From positions 1 through 51,424 of the forward strand of contig CAKQBK010000007.1 in NCBI GenBank assembly GCA_934216155.1: a stretch of DNA of 51,424 nucleotides, read 5' to 3'. Made by a program: the position numbers and the translations under genes. The notes under the pieces were generated by a model that saw nothing but the letters and a program-made list of their open reading frames with translations, did no database searches and had not been told where the DNA came from. This DNA is from an uncultured Dialister sp. (lineage in GTDB: Bacteria > Bacillota > Negativicutes > Veillonellales > Dialisteraceae). Positions 23,265 to 32,284 of this stretch are shown one piece after another (position 1 is the first letter of the stretch; every line of letters starts with the position of its first letter).

Positions 23265-24689
23265 ATGGAAACACTCAATGCAATTGTTTCTGAAATCAAT
23301 GGATTCTTATGGTCCTCAGTGATCATTATCCTGCTCGTTGGGGCAGGGTTCTATTTCACTGTACGAACCAGAGCGGTACAGGTTCGCTATATCAAGCGGA
23401 TGTTCCAGCTCATTGCTCACACAGCAGGTACCAAGACGAAAGGAAATGAAATTTCTCCTTTCCAGGCGTTCTGCGTTAGTACCGCCTCTCGTGTCGGTGT
23501 CGGTAACATTGCGGGCATCGCCATCGCTATCACATCCGGTGGCCCAGGGGCTATTTTCTGGATGTGGTTCATTGCCGTCATCGGTTCTGCTACAGGCTTT
23601 GTAGAAAGTACTCTGGCACAGATTTACAAAGTGCCCCGCGAAGATGGCTCTGGTTTCCGCGGTGGTCCAGCCTACTATCTGAAAAACGGCATGGGCCATG
23701 GTTTGTGGGCTGCTATTTTTGCCATTCTGATTTCTGTCACCTATGGTATGATTTACAATTCCGTACAGTCCAACACCATCGCATTGGCACTGTCCAGTTC
23801 CCTGGGCTTTGACCGCATGATCGTCGGCGGTGTGGTAACCGTCATGGCTCTTCTGGTCATCTTCGGCGGCATGGGCCGTATCGCCCGCGTCACTGAATGG
23901 ATGGTACCGATTATGGCTGGGATTTACATCCTGATCACCATCGGCATCATGCTCTTCAACATCACTGAAATGCCAAAAGCTTTCGGTATCATTTTCCGCG
24001 ATGCCTTTGACTTCCAGGCAGTCTTTGGTGGTGGTATGGGTGCTGCTGTGCTGACTGGTTTCAAGAGAGGCCTCTTCTCCAACGAAGCCGGCGAAGGTTC
24101 TGTACCAAACGCCGCTGCTACAGCCGATGCAAGCCATCCTGCTGTACAGGGTCTCATCCAGGCTTTCGGTGTCTATGTAGATACCCTCTTCATCTGCTCC
24201 GCTTCTGCTTTCATCGTGCTACTCACCGGCGACTATGCCTCCACTGGCCTCACCGGTATCGAACTGATTCAGTGGGACTTGGCGCAGTACTTCGGACCAA
24301 TGGCTCCAAAAGCCGTTTCCGTCTTGATTTTCCTCTTTGCCTTCACTTCCCTGATTGGGAACTACTACTATGGCGAAATCAATATCGGTCACTTGACCAC
24401 CAAGAAATGGCCCCTGAACCTATTCCGCGTCTTCATCGGCGTTATGATTTTCTGGGGTGCCATTGCTGACCTGCCGCTGGTATGGAACCTGGCAGACCTC
24501 TTCATGGCCTTCATGGTTCTCACCAACGTCACCGCTATCCTCATCCTCTTCCCTCAGGCCAATGCCTGCCTAAAAGACTATGAAAGACAGCTCAAAGAAG
24601 GCATCCAAGTACCGACCTTCCATAAAAAAGTACTGCCGAAACTGAAAGGCGTATACTGGTGGGATGACGAGAATAATTATAAAGGATAA
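23265..24689 (+). CDS. Alanine/glycine:cation symporter family protein
   Basis: The 474-residue inner-membrane protein belongs to the AGCS family, which couples Na+ or H+ influx to uptake of alanine or glycine. Hydrophobic segments span the length (about ten or eleven helices). Family motifs are the N-terminal FTVRTRAVQVRY, SRVGVGNIAGIAIA (about 76-89), GGPAYYL (about 133-139) and FSNEAGEGSVPNAAA (about 272-286). The ATG follows AAAAGGAGGTATTC. It is one of only two plus-strand genes in the window; the strong hairpin at 25275-25314 may end its transcript. The substrate (alanine or glycine) cannot be read from the sequence. Confidence 0.93.
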   Translation: METLNAIVSEINGFLWSSVIIILLVGAGFYFTVRTRAVQVRYIKRMFQLIAHTAGTKTKGNEISPFQAFCVSTASRVGVGNIAGIAIAITSGGPGAIFWMWFIAVIGSATGFVESTLAQIYKVPREDGSGFRGGPAYYLKNGMGHGLWAAIFAILISVTYGMIYNSVQSNTIALALSSSLGFDRMIVGGVVTVMALLVIFGGMGRIARVTEWMVPIMAGIYILITIGIMLFNITEMPKAFGIIFRDAFDFQAVFGGGMGAAVLTGFKRGLFSNEAGEGSVPNAAATADASHPAVQGLIQAFGVYVDTLFICSASAFIVLLTGDYASTGLTGIELIQWDLAQYFGPMAPKAVSVLIFLFAFTSLIGNYYYGEINIGHLTTKKWPLNLFRVFIGVMIFWGAIADLPLVWNLADLFMAFMVLTNVTAILILFPQANACLKDYERQLKEGIQVPTFHKKVLPKLKGVYWWDDENNYKG

Positions 24690-24770
24690 GGAAATATAAG
24701 TTTCTCAGGTTGCTCAAGTTTCTCAGGTTATACTCTATGGCTTTGATAGTCTAACAATGAGATGCTTTGG
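24690..24770. repeat. Family A repeat, partial copy A7
   Basis: AAGTTTCTCAGGTTGCTCAAG starts ten bases after the symporter stop and is followed by an AATGAGATG core remnant. Only one arm is preserved; a 411-bp element inserted nearby at 24789. Confidence 0.5.
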
Positions 24771-24788
24771 AAATAAACAGGTTATGAT

Positions 24789-25199
24789 CTCAAACTTCCC
24801 ACCTATAAAATAGCGACTCTGTCCCATACGATCTATTGTATTTAACTGTTTTAAATACTAATGATAGGTCCGTAGGACAGTGCCCCCTCCGGGGGAAAGG
24901 TGGTGCCGAAGGCACCAAAGGGGGTGTATTTCCCTCGGCCGTTAGGCCGGTTGTATGGTTTTCTAAATATTAAGCGGAATAAAAAACGGTTTGACACGTA
25001 TCAAATATTGGGATTTATATCGCCTTGCATTTATGAAAACCATACAACCAGCCTTCGGCTGAAGGAAATGCACCCCCTCTGCCTTCGGCATCTCCCCCGA
25101 TAGGGCGATGTCCTACGGACCTATCATTAGTATTTAAAATTATTATTTTCAACTGATATAGTCGGAAGAAATCACTATTTTACAGTTGGGAAGTTTGAG
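24789..25199. mobile_element. Family D element, 411 bp, with 7-bp target duplication
   Basis: The ends are perfect inverted repeats CTCAAACTTCCCA with further imperfect pairing inward (TAAAATAG, then TATTTAA and ATGATAGGTCCGTAGGACA). The element is flanked by TTATGAT on both sides (24782-24788 and 25200-25206). The interior has nested palindromic GC-rich modules (GGTGCCGAAGGCACC, GCCTTCGGC). There is no coding capacity; it looks like a non-autonomous transposable element that landed in family B-like DNA. Confidence 0.75.
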
Positions 25200-25274
25200 T
25201 TATGATTCTGCCACAGTCCATTTTCTTCTATACAGAGGAATTGGATAGTGGAGAGGGTTATAAAAGGTTATGTG

Positions 25275-25314
25275 AAAAGCCGCAAGCATGATAATGTCAT
25301 GCTTGCGGCTTTTT
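25275..25314. terminator. Strong bidirectional terminator
   Basis: A perfect 17-bp stem AAAAGCCGCAAGCATGA/TCATGCTTGCGGCTTTT has a 5-nt loop and T runs in both directions. It lies between the symporter (plus strand) and hisIE (minus strand) and can end both convergent transcripts. Confidence 0.85.
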
Positions 25315-25329
25315 GATTATTCTAACGAC

Positions 25330-25440
25330 ATTTATGATTAGAGTTACATCATCTCATTCGGAGCCCCTGAGAACCCTTTGTACCTTTAGAACCTTCAGAA
25401 CCTTTTCCAGAACGGAATCATCCTATATTTCGCTTAACGT
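25330..25440. repeat. Family A repeat, partial copy A8
   Basis: It holds the core CATCTCATTC, the arm CCTGAGAACCC...TTCAGAACC and a right end ATATTTCGCTTAACGTAA like the terminal repeat of copy A5. The left arm is missing. Confidence 0.5.
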
Positions 25441-25503
25441 AACCTCATTCTCCCAATCCCTAGGGCCTAGCTACCAATCCCTAATCCCTATTACCTATTT
25501 TCC

Positions 25504-25580
25504 AATAAAAGAGCGGCGCTTCCAAATTTGATGCGCCGCTACCTTCACTTCTCACTTCTAACTTCTAACTTCTCACTGCT
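25504..25580 (-). terminator. HT element ending the histidine operon
   Basis: Directly after the hisIE stop the minus strand has GTGAGAAGTTAGAAG-type heptamers, then AGCGGCGC/GCGCCGCT (25512-25540), then CTTTTATTG. It is the natural operon terminator. Confidence 0.7.
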
Positions 25581-25581
25581 T

Positions 25582-26259
25582 TTAAAAGATTTTATCCTGG
25601 TGTCCTACTTTTTTCTTATTTCCTTTTTTCTCGTCTCGTTCTTCCAGTTTTTTCATGATGTCATACAAATCGACGCCGGAGTTTTCCCACATCACCATCA
25701 GATGGTAAAGGAGATCGCAGGATTCGTCGATGATTTCTTCTTTATCCTGGTGCTGGTCGGCAATGATGACTTCCGACGCTTCTTCGCCGATTTTCTTATC
25801 AATCTTATTTTTCCCTTCGGTCTGCAGGTAATTAGTATAGGACTTTTCCTGCGGATGGAGCCGACGATCTTTGATTTCTTCAAAGAGGGTATGAAGAATG
25901 GAAAGATTGCCTTCTGCTTCTTCATTGTCCCAGCTGGAAAGACTGCGATAGAAACAGGTCGGGTTATTGGTGTGGCAAGCAGGGCCATCGGGAATGACCT
26001 GTACCACCAAAGTATCGGCATCACAATCCACGTAAATTCGTTTCACGTGCTGGAAATGGGCCGATTCTTCCCCCTTGTGCCACAATTTTTGACGGCTCCG
26101 GCTGAAGAACCAGGTTTCCCCACTTTCGATGGTCTTTTTCAAAGACTCTGCATTCATATAAGCCACCATAAGCACATCGCCGCTCCGCGCATCCTGCACG
26201 ACAGCAGGAATGAGGCCATTGGCATCGTATTTGATATCGTTTATATTGACTGAATTCAT
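25582..26259 (-). CDS. hisIE: Phosphoribosyl-AMP cyclohydrolase / phosphoribosyl-ATP pyrophosphatase
   Basis: The fused enzyme carries out steps 2 and 3 of histidine synthesis. The HisI domain (about 1-115) has [16 protein letters not shown], the metal-binding CDAD and [10 protein letters not shown]. The HisE domain (about 125-215) has the helical EEASEVIIA and [11 protein letters not shown] metal-binding motifs. A Lys-rich tail follows. The start at 26259 is chosen because the 68 residues upstream in the open frame have no family similarity; a purine-rich AGAAAGAAT precedes the ATG. It is the last gene of the his operon, 226 bp after hisF across repeat DNA. Confidence 0.95.
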   Translation of the reverse strand: MNSVNINDIKYDANGLIPAVVQDARSGDVLMVAYMNAESLKKTIESGETWFFSRSRQKLWHKGEESAHFQHVKRIYVDCDADTLVVQVIPDGPACHTNNPTCFYRSLSSWDNEEAEGNLSILHTLFEEIKDRRLHPQEKSYTNYLQTEGKNKIDKKIGEEASEVIIADQHQDKEEIIDESCDLLYHLMVMWENSGVDLYDIMKKLEERDEKKGNKKKVGHQDKIF

Positions 26260-26299
26260 ATTCTTTCTTATGCCTTTCCATTTTTCAACAACTAGCCAA

Positions 26300-26475
26300 G
26301 ATGATCGGGTATAAAAGGTTATAAAATATAGAGCACAAAAAGCATACCCTACCCTAATGAATAACCTTGTCTCTATGGAGCTCACTTTTATGTAAACCGA
26401 TTGGATAAACCACACTATAACCGCCCGAAGGTCTAACCTTTTCCCACTTCCCACATAAGCCAATCGGATATATCA
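26300..26475. repeat. Family B repeat between hisF and hisIE
   Basis: GGGTATAAAAGGTTATAAAAT, ATAACCTTG and a CCGCCCGAAGGTC hairpin remnant with a repeated CCAATCGGATA/CCGATTGGATA word are seen. The 68-codon extension of the hisIE open frame runs through it and is not real. Confidence 0.45.
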
Positions 26476-26485
26476 TAAACCCACT

Positions 26486-27241
26486 TTATCCCCTAACCGC
26501 CACTCCATTTTCCGCCAGATATTTCTTCAATTCCGGAATCTGAATCTCCCCGAAGTGGAATACGGACGCAGCGAGGGCGGCGTCGGCGCCGGCTTGGAAG
26601 GCGGTGAGGAAATCTTCCATTTTCCCTGCTCCGCCGGAAGCGATGACCGGGATAGAGAGGGTATCCGAAAGGACTCGCATCAGTTCCAGGTCATAGCCCT
26701 GTTTTTCTCCATCGGAGTCCATGGAGTTCATGCAAATTTCACCAGCCCCCAGTTCCATGCCTTTTCTGGCCCATTCCACCACGGAAATACCTGTATTCTT
26801 CCGGCCACCTTCGACGTATACATCCCAGCCGCCGTTTTCATTTCGTTTCCCATCGATGGAAAGCACCACGCACTGGTTACCGAAACGGTCTGCGCTTTCT
26901 CGAATAATTTCCGGATGCATTACCGCAGCAGAGTTGACAGATACTTTATCGGCCCCTGCCAGAAGCATGGTGCGGAAATCATCGGCTTTGCGAATCCCGC
27001 CGCCTACCGTAAAAGGAATGGTCAGCTCTTCTGCAATGGCTTTCACCGTTTCCACGAAGGTTTCTCGCCCCTCATGGGTGGCAGTGATATCGTAGAAAAC
27101 CAATTCATCGGCGCCGGAGTCAGAATAGTATTTCCCTAAAGCCACCGGGTCATCCACATCTTGCAGATTTTGAAACTGCTTTCCCTTCACCACCCGGCCA
27201 TGATTCACATCCAGGCAGGGAATGATTCGTTTTGCAAGCAT
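26486..27241 (-). CDS. hisF: Imidazole glycerol phosphate synthase, cyclase subunit
   Basis: HisF with HisH converts PRFAR and glutamine-derived ammonia to IGP and AICAR. The (beta-alpha)8 barrel shows [12 protein letters not shown] with the catalytic Asp 11, FTVGGGIR (about 76-83), LSIDGKR with the second catalytic Asp near 130, and [10 protein letters not shown] (about 215-224). The length is 251, normal. The start at 27241 follows AAAGGAGAATGTT; a TTG 18 bp upstream is rejected. A 160-bp spacer with two HT modules separates it from hisA. Confidence 0.97.
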   Translation of the reverse strand: MLAKRIIPCLDVNHGRVVKGKQFQNLQDVDDPVALGKYYSDSGADELVFYDITATHEGRETFVETVKAIAEELTIPFTVGGGIRKADDFRTMLLAGADKVSVNSAAVMHPEIIRESADRFGNQCVVLSIDGKRNENGGWDVYVEGGRKNTGISVVEWARKGMELGAGEICMNSMDSDGEKQGYDLELMRVLSDTLSIPVIASGGAGKMEDFLTAFQAGADAALAASVFHFGEIQIPELKKYLAENGVAVRG

Positions 27242-27261
27242 AACATTCTCCTTTAGCAAAA

Positions 27262-27415
27262 TGAGTAATTAGAAATGAGCAATGAGTAATTTATGTACGG
27301 CACACAATTCATATAGTGCCGCCCTATTTTTAATTTCTAAAAATTAGGGCGCTATATAATTTGATGCGCCCCTCCATCATTACTCATTACTCATTACTCA
27401 TTACTCATCACTCAT
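27262..27415. repeat. Pair of facing HT elements between hisA and hisF
   Basis: GGGGCGC...GCGCCC (27346-27372) with the heptamer array ATTACTC (five copies) follows the hisA stop; a second hairpin CGGCAC...GTGCCG with GAGTAAT heptamers (27266-27325) faces it. In the hisA direction the hairpin is followed by TAATTTTTAG, so it could reduce transcription into hisF. Confidence 0.6.
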
Positions 27416-28126
27416 TTCTAATTGTTTTATCTCTTCCATTGTCACTTTCCCCTCATAGAGTGCTTTCCCTGTGATGGCGCCGTAGACGCCCATGTCGGAG
27501 AGGCGTTTCAGGTCCGCTGCGCAGGAAACGCCGCCGGAGGCGATGAGGTGGATGCCTTCCAAGGCATTCAGAATTTCCATCATTTCAAAGTTCGGCCCTG
27601 TGAGCATGCCATCTCGGCTGATGTCAGTATAGACAATGGTATTCACCCCATTATCCAATAGAGTCTTCACGAAAGGCAGAACTTTCTGGTTGCTGCCATC
27701 CACCCAACCATGGGTAGCTACCGTATCCCCGTGGGCATCCACAGAGACTGCGATGTGATCGCTGCCGTATTTCTTAGCGGCTTGGATAGCGAAATAGGGA
27801 GACGCTACCGCTTTGGAACCAATGATGACTCGGTCTACCCCATTGGCCAAATGGGTTTTGATGGCTTCTTCATTGCGGATGCCACCGCCCACTTCGATAG
27901 GAATAGAAAGAGCTTGGCACATTTTGTGAATCACTTCTGTGTTCTGACCGCCGCCTTTGAAGGCACCATCCAGGTCCACCACATGGAGATATTTCGCTCC
28001 CAGTTTTTCCCATTTCAATGCCATTTCCACAGGATCTTTCCCATACACAGTGATATCCTGCAGTTTGCCCTGTTTGAGCCGGACGCAATGCCCGTCTTCT
28101 ATATCAATTGCTGGAAATATTTTCAT
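27401..28126 (-). CDS. hisA: ProFAR isomerase
   Basis: The enzyme is the fourth step of histidine synthesis, an Amadori isomerisation. The barrel has KIFPAIDIEDGHCVRL with catalytic Asp 8, EVGGGIR (about 79-85), AVSVDAHG with the second Asp near 128, and HLIASGGV (about 199-206). The length is 241, normal. The start at 28126 overlaps the hisH stop (ATGA). The last codons (EMSDE) lie within GAAATGAGTGATGAG, the first heptamers of an HT element, so its C-terminus appears to be shaped by the repeat. Confidence 0.96.
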   Translation of the reverse strand: MKIFPAIDIEDGHCVRLKQGKLQDITVYGKDPVEMALKWEKLGAKYLHVVDLDGAFKGGGQNTEVIHKMCQALSIPIEVGGGIRNEEAIKTHLANGVDRVIIGSKAVASPYFAIQAAKKYGSDHIAVSVDAHGDTVATHGWVDGSNQKVLPFVKTLLDNGVNTIVYTDISRDGMLTGPNFEMMEILNALEGIHLIASGGVSCAADLKRLSDMGVYGAITGKALYEGKVTMEEIKQLEMSDE

Positions 28127-28740
28127 TGTATCAACCACTTTGCTGTATTTTTCCAAATCTGGATTCCCACATCTCCCGATTTTTCCGGATGAAACTGGAA
28201 TCCCAAAACGTTATCTTTTCCCACCACAGCAGGCACCTGGACGCCATAATCGGCGGTAGCAATGATGTCTTCACTGTCGGTTGGTGTTTTATAGTAAGAA
28301 TGTACGAAATACACATAAGAATGAGCCGGCAGCCCTTCCAACACCGGATGGGCTCTTTTGATTTGAAGTTCATTCCATCCCATATGAGGAATTTTCAACG
28401 TTCCTTCAGGAAATAGGGCAATTCGCCCCGGAAGAAGTCCCAATGCCGGCACTTCTCCTCCTTCTTCAGACGTTTCGTACAGTGCTTGCATGCCCAGGCA
28501 AATGCCCATGAGCTTTTTCCCTTTCGCCACTTCTTCTCGAAGAAGCGGTGTCAGTCCATAGGCATCCAAATGGGCCATAGCATCTTTCATAGCTCCTACG
28601 CCGGGAAGAATCAAAGCTTTTGCCGCCCGAATTTCTTCCGCGTTTCGGGTAGTCACCGTGTCCAGTCCTGCCCGCTGGGCCGCCCGTTCTACATTTCTTA
28701 AATTTCCTGCATCATAATCAATGATTGCTACTTTCATCAT
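28123..28740 (-). CDS. hisH: Imidazole glycerol phosphate synthase, glutaminase subunit
   Basis: It supplies ammonia to HisF. The class I glutamine amidotransferase has the catalytic Cys in MGICLGMQAL (Cys 81), LPGVGAM for the oxyanion region (46-52) and the FQFHPEKSG His/Glu pair (about 183-191). The length of 205 is normal. It overlaps hisB upstream and hisA downstream, each by 4 bp. Confidence 0.97.
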   Translation of the reverse strand: MMKVAIIDYDAGNLRNVERAAQRAGLDTVTTRNAEEIRAAKALILPGVGAMKDAMAHLDAYGLTPLLREEVAKGKKLMGICLGMQALYETSEEGGEVPALGLLPGRIALFPEGTLKIPHMGWNELQIKRAHPVLEGLPAHSYVYFVHSYYKTPTDSEDIIATADYGVQVPAVVGKDNVLGFQFHPEKSGDVGIQIWKNTAKWLIQ

Positions 28741-29327
28741 AGCACCCCTTTGGACGATAGCACCTGGTCTCCTTCGATGGTGACCGCTTCTTTCAATGCA
28801 TGACCCATCCCTTTGAATAAAGATTCTACGATATGATGACCATTGACGCCATAGAGGGTCGCCATGTGAAGATTCATCAAGCTGTTGTTGGCAAAGGCCA
28901 AGAAAAATTCTCTCGTCATTTCTGTCTCAAAACTTCCAATCCGTTCCACCGGAATCTGTACATCAAATACCAAGTAGGGACGGCCGGAAATATCCAGCAC
29001 AATCCGAGACAACGCTTCATCCATGGGGCAGAAGAAACAGCCATACCGGCGAATCCCCTTCTTGTCCCCCAACGCCTTGCGGAATACCTCTCCCAAAGTG
29101 ATGCCGATATCCTCGATGGTGTGATGGTTATCCACATCCAAATCACCGGTGCAAGAGAGAGACATATCCATCCCGCTGTGTACACAAAGAAGATTCAGCA
29201 TATGGTCAAAGAAACCGATCCCCGAAGAGCCGGTAAACTTCCCGCTCCCATCAATGGTGAGTTCTATAGAAATATCGGTCTCTCCCGTAGTGCGACGGAG
29301 AGACGCCGTTCGTATCATTGTATTCAT
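28737..29327 (-). CDS. hisB: Imidazoleglycerol-phosphate dehydratase
   Basis: The monofunctional dehydratase (no phosphatase domain) removes water from IGP. The two conserved metal-binding motifs are HHTIED (68-73) and HHIVES in the C-terminal half (about 160-165); GFFDHMLNL is also typical. The length is 196. The start at 29327 follows GAGGATATAT; a TTG at 29339 is rejected. The histidinol phosphatase of the pathway is not found in this window. Confidence 0.97.
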   Translation of the reverse strand: MNTMIRTASLRRTTGETDISIELTIDGSGKFTGSSGIGFFDHMLNLLCVHSGMDMSLSCTGDLDVDNHHTIEDIGITLGEVFRKALGDKKGIRRYGCFFCPMDEALSRIVLDISGRPYLVFDVQIPVERIGSFETEMTREFFLAFANNSLMNLHMATLYGVNGHHIVESLFKGMGHALKEAVTIEGDQVLSSKGVL

Positions 29328-29345
29328 ATATATCCTCAATTCTGA

Positions 29346-29592
29346 AAAAGGTTACTCAGGTTGCTTAGGGTTCTCAAGGTTCTCAGGTTGAATAAGCCGT
29401 TATGATTGGATTCATTAAGCCCTTACCGCTAGTGCTGATGAGATTTCTCCACTCTCCTACACATCGAGTTTCATCTCTTCTATTTCATAAATCACGAATA
29501 CGACCAGTCGAAATGACGGGATCAGATAGAAGCACATTCGAGGAACCTGAGAATCCTTAGAACCTTGAGAACCTTGAGCAACCTGTAACCAC
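29346..29592. mobile_element. Nested repeats between hisC and hisB (A9 with family C insert)
   Basis: The outer parts are family A arms (GGTTACTCAGGTTGC at 29350 and AACCTGAGAATCC ... ACCTGTAACC at 29543-29590). Between them, at about 29418-29520, lies a family C segment (CCGCTAGTGCTGATGAG, CTCCTACACATCG, CGACCAGTCGAAATGACG). A family C element therefore appears inserted in an A element. Confidence 0.55.
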
Positions 29593-29616
29593 TAGCGAAT
29601 TGTTATCAACTGTCGC

Positions 29617-30687
29617 TTACTTCATCACCGTTTTGAACACCTCTACCAGCACATCATCCACTTCTGGCGTGGTGACGGAGATGCGGAATCCATTGGGGAT
29701 GTCCTTGCTATTTCTATAAATCTTCACCAAAATATCTTTCTTTCGCAGGGCTTCGAAAATATCTTCCTGTTTATCTGCCACCTGGACCAAAAGGAAATTG
29801 GTGCAAGACGGATAGACCGTCACGCCGGGAATGTTTTTCAGCAGACCATAGAGGCGATCCCGTTCGGCATTGATGGCGTCCCGGACTTTAAAAATTTCAT
29901 TTCTATGACGAACTACGATAGGAGCAAAAAGCTGGGTGAACGCATTCAGATTGTACGGTGCTTTCACTTTCGCAATGGCTTCAATCAGTTCCTTCTGTGC
30001 TGCCAAATAACCGCAGCGCATACCGGCCATAGCAAAGGCTTTGGACAGAGTGCGAAGAACAATCAAGTTCGGGTACTGGTCAATAAGAGAAATCACGCTT
30101 TCTTTCTGGGCAAATTCCATGTAGGCTTCGTCCACGAAAACGATGTTATCGGCTGCTTGCAGCACTTCTTCGATATAAGAAGCAGGAAGCAAATCCCCGG
30201 TGGGGTTATTTGGATTGCAAATGACGGTCACTTTAGGCTGGTATTTCTTCACCGCTTCCAAAAGGCCCTGCTGGTCTCTTTTATAGCCAGGCAAATCTTT
30301 CACTTTGATGGTGGAGGCCCCCAGCGTTTCAGCGCCTAGTTCATACATATCAAAGGTCGGAGAATGAACCAGAATCTGATCGCCCGGGTCCAAGAAGGTG
30401 CCCAAGAGGTACGTAATCATTTCATCGCCGCCGTTGCCGCAGATGAGATTTTCTGGCTGGCAGCCAATGTAATCTGCCAAGGCTTCCCGAAGGCCATCAG
30501 ACATGGGCTTCGGATAGATTTGCGGCTGGAATGTATCTAGGGCTGCAATCAGTTCTTCCTTGACTGCCGGAATGGAAAGCACATTGAGATAATTTTCATT
30601 GGCGTTGATGACATGTTTTTCTGCAATAGGTGCCACGAAATAGGGGTCAAAATTGGCAATTGTTTTTCTAAGCCATTCAGTCTTCAT
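29617..30687 (-). CDS. hisC: Histidinol-phosphate aminotransferase
   Basis: The class II PLP enzyme transfers an amino group from glutamate to imidazole acetol phosphate. Motifs are NANENYL (N-terminal), GNGGDEMI (about 86-93), CNPNNPTGDLL (about 158-168), the VDEAYMEF Asp-Tyr pair and the PLP Lys in LRTLSKAFAMAGMR (about 217-230). The length is 356. The start at 30687 is chosen with GGAGGTGCGTG upstream, within the end of hisD (11 bp overlap). Confidence 0.95.
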   Translation of the reverse strand: MKTEWLRKTIANFDPYFVAPIAEKHVINANENYLNVLSIPAVKEELIAALDTFQPQIYPKPMSDGLREALADYIGCQPENLICGNGGDEMITYLLGTFLDPGDQILVHSPTFDMYELGAETLGASTIKVKDLPGYKRDQQGLLEAVKKYQPKVTVICNPNNPTGDLLPASYIEEVLQAADNIVFVDEAYMEFAQKESVISLIDQYPNLIVLRTLSKAFAMAGMRCGYLAAQKELIEAIAKVKAPYNLNAFTQLFAPIVVRHRNEIFKVRDAINAERDRLYGLLKNIPGVTVYPSCTNFLLVQVADKQEDIFEALRKKDILVKIYRNSKDIPNGFRISVTTPEVDDVLVEVFKTVMK

Positions 30688-31966
30688 CACGCACCTCCAT
30701 CGCATTGGCATGAGCGGTCAAGCCTTCTGCTTTAGCGAAAAGCTGTACTTTCTTGGAAATCTTCTGGAAAGCTTCCTTGTTGTACATTTCTACGCTGCTG
30801 TGTTTCACGAAATCATAGACCCCCAGCGGCGAAGAAAAAGCAGCGGTACCAGAGGTTGGGAGCGTGTGGTTCGGCCCAGCCATGTAGTCACCAATCGGTT
30901 CAGAGGTATATTTCCCAAGGAAAATAGCCCCGGCGTTATAAATCAGTGGCAAGTACTGCTTCGGATCTGGCAATTCCACTTCCAAATGTTCCGGTGCAAT
31001 TTTATTTACAATATCAAAGCACTGGGCCGCATCTTTGCACAGGAAAGCTTTCGCATAATCATCGACAGAGCTCTTCATAATTTCATAGCGGGACAGTTCT
31101 TTCATCTGCCGTTCCATTTCTGCCTGTACTTTTTCACCAAATTCTTTATCTGGTGTAATGAGGAATACAGCCGCTCTGGGGTCGTGTTCTGCCTGGGACA
31201 GCAGGTCTGCCGCAATCCAAGTCGGGTTGGCACTACCGTCAGCCACACAGCACACTTCTGACGGGCCAGCAATCATATCGATACCTACGGTACCGAACAC
31301 CAGTCGTTTGGCCATAGCTACAAACGCATTGCCTGGGCCAACGATTTTGAATACCGGTTCGACCGTCTCTGTGCCGTAAGCCAACATAGCAATCCCCTGG
31401 GCGCCGCCTACTTTATAAATTTCCTTCACGCCAGCTACATAGGCAGCGGCCAGAATATTCGGATTCACCTTACCATCTTTTCCTGGAGGGGTAGCCATCG
31501 CTACAGAGGGACAACCAGCCACCATAGCCGGTACGGTATCCATCAAAACAGTGGACGGATACGCAGCGCGCCCCCCTGGGACATAGACCCCGACACGCTG
31601 GATCGGCAGGAACTGTTCGCCCAGTTCGACTCCGTCTCTGAACTGCTTCGTCCAGGACTTTCTCACCTGTTCCTTGTGGAAAGTTTCAATATTTTCCTTC
31701 GCTTCCTTCAATACATCCAGAAATTCTGGAGTCACCTTCGTCAAGGCTTCCTGGATTTCTTCTTCGGTAACGCGGAAACTGGTCAGTTCCACCCCATCAA
31801 ACTTCTTGGTCAGAGCCCGGATGGCTTCATCGCCGCCGGTTCTGACCTGTTCCAAAATAGCTGACACGGTCTTTTCCAAATCTTCGGACAAATTCACATT
31901 TCGATTTGTCAAAGTACGTACTTCACGAAGAGACAATCCATTTTCAGGTACTGTAATCCAATCCAT
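30677..31966 (-). CDS. hisD: Histidinol dehydrogenase
   Basis: The zinc- and NAD-dependent enzyme makes the last two oxidations to histidine. Visible motifs are RVGVYVPGG (about 118-126), KVGGAQGIAMLAYGTE (about 183-198), DMIAGPSEV (about 225-233), LLSQAEHDP with zinc ligands (about 252-260), and the late HTLPTSGTA and EHLEVELPD. The length of 429 is normal. The ATG follows AAGAAGGATACATT. The 318-bp spacer to hisG contains family B repeats; a TATAAT-like sequence there (32011-32016) could give hisD a promoter of its own. Confidence 0.96.
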   Translation of the reverse strand: MDWITVPENGLSLREVRTLTNRNVNLSEDLEKTVSAILEQVRTGGDEAIRALTKKFDGVELTSFRVTEEEIQEALTKVTPEFLDVLKEAKENIETFHKEQVRKSWTKQFRDGVELGEQFLPIQRVGVYVPGGRAAYPSTVLMDTVPAMVAGCPSVAMATPPGKDGKVNPNILAAAYVAGVKEIYKVGGAQGIAMLAYGTETVEPVFKIVGPGNAFVAMAKRLVFGTVGIDMIAGPSEVCCVADGSANPTWIAADLLSQAEHDPRAAVFLITPDKEFGEKVQAEMERQMKELSRYEIMKSSVDDYAKAFLCKDAAQCFDIVNKIAPEHLEVELPDPKQYLPLIYNAGAIFLGKYTSEPIGDYMAGPNHTLPTSGTAAFSSPLGVYDFVKHSSVEMYNKEAFQKISKKVQLFAKAEGLTAHANAMEVRDED

Positions 31967-31982
31967 AATGTATCCTTCTTTC

Positions 31983-32130
31983 TGTAGCGACCATCTGTCG
32001 CGTTACATATATTATATAAAAGGTTATTGTTGCGATGATTCCTATGTTTTCACATAGCTTACATACCGCTAGCACAAAGGTTATAAAAGGTTATATATGG
32101 TTATTCATATAACCCTTTATAACCTTTAGC
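31983..32130. repeat. Family B hairpins between hisG and hisD
   Basis: AAAGGTTATAAAAGGTTATAT and ATATAACCCTTTATAACCTTT (32075-32128) form a long palindrome. Just ahead of hisD, TGTAACGCGAC/GTCGCTACA (31983-32007) forms a second hairpin in its leader. Confidence 0.55.
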
Positions 32131-32284
32131 TCATTCAATTCACCACATTGTTACACAATCGATTTCATCGAAACTATAACCCGCCCGTAGGGCTACCCTT
32201 TTCTCCAATCAAATTATTATCTATGTTAAACAATCCAATTCATCGAAATCATAACCTGCCCGAAGGGCTACCCTTTTGCTCTAT
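32131..32284. repeat. Tandem repeated GC hairpins after hisG
   Basis: A unit of about 70 bp is present twice: CAATCGATTTCATCGAAAC then CCCGCCCGTAGGGCTACCC (about 32157-32205), and CAATCCAATTCATCGAAATC then CTGCCCGAAGGGCTACCC (about 32227-32275). Each has a GCCC/GGGC hairpin followed by TTTT in the plus direction. They start right after the hisG stop codon. Confidence 0.5.

Noticed and set aside
24789..25199. Small plus-strand frame near 24900-25103 inside the 411-bp element
   Set aside because: It lies within nested inverted repeats, has no ribosome binding site and no family similarity.
25275..25314. Possible tRNA or small RNA gene around the GC-rich hairpin
   Set aside because: It is a single perfect hairpin with flanking A and T runs, i.e. 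a bidirectional terminator.
26260..26463. 68-residue N-terminal extension of hisIE
   Set aside because: It is encoded by family B repeat DNA and HisI proteins begin near the [12 protein letters not shown] stretch.
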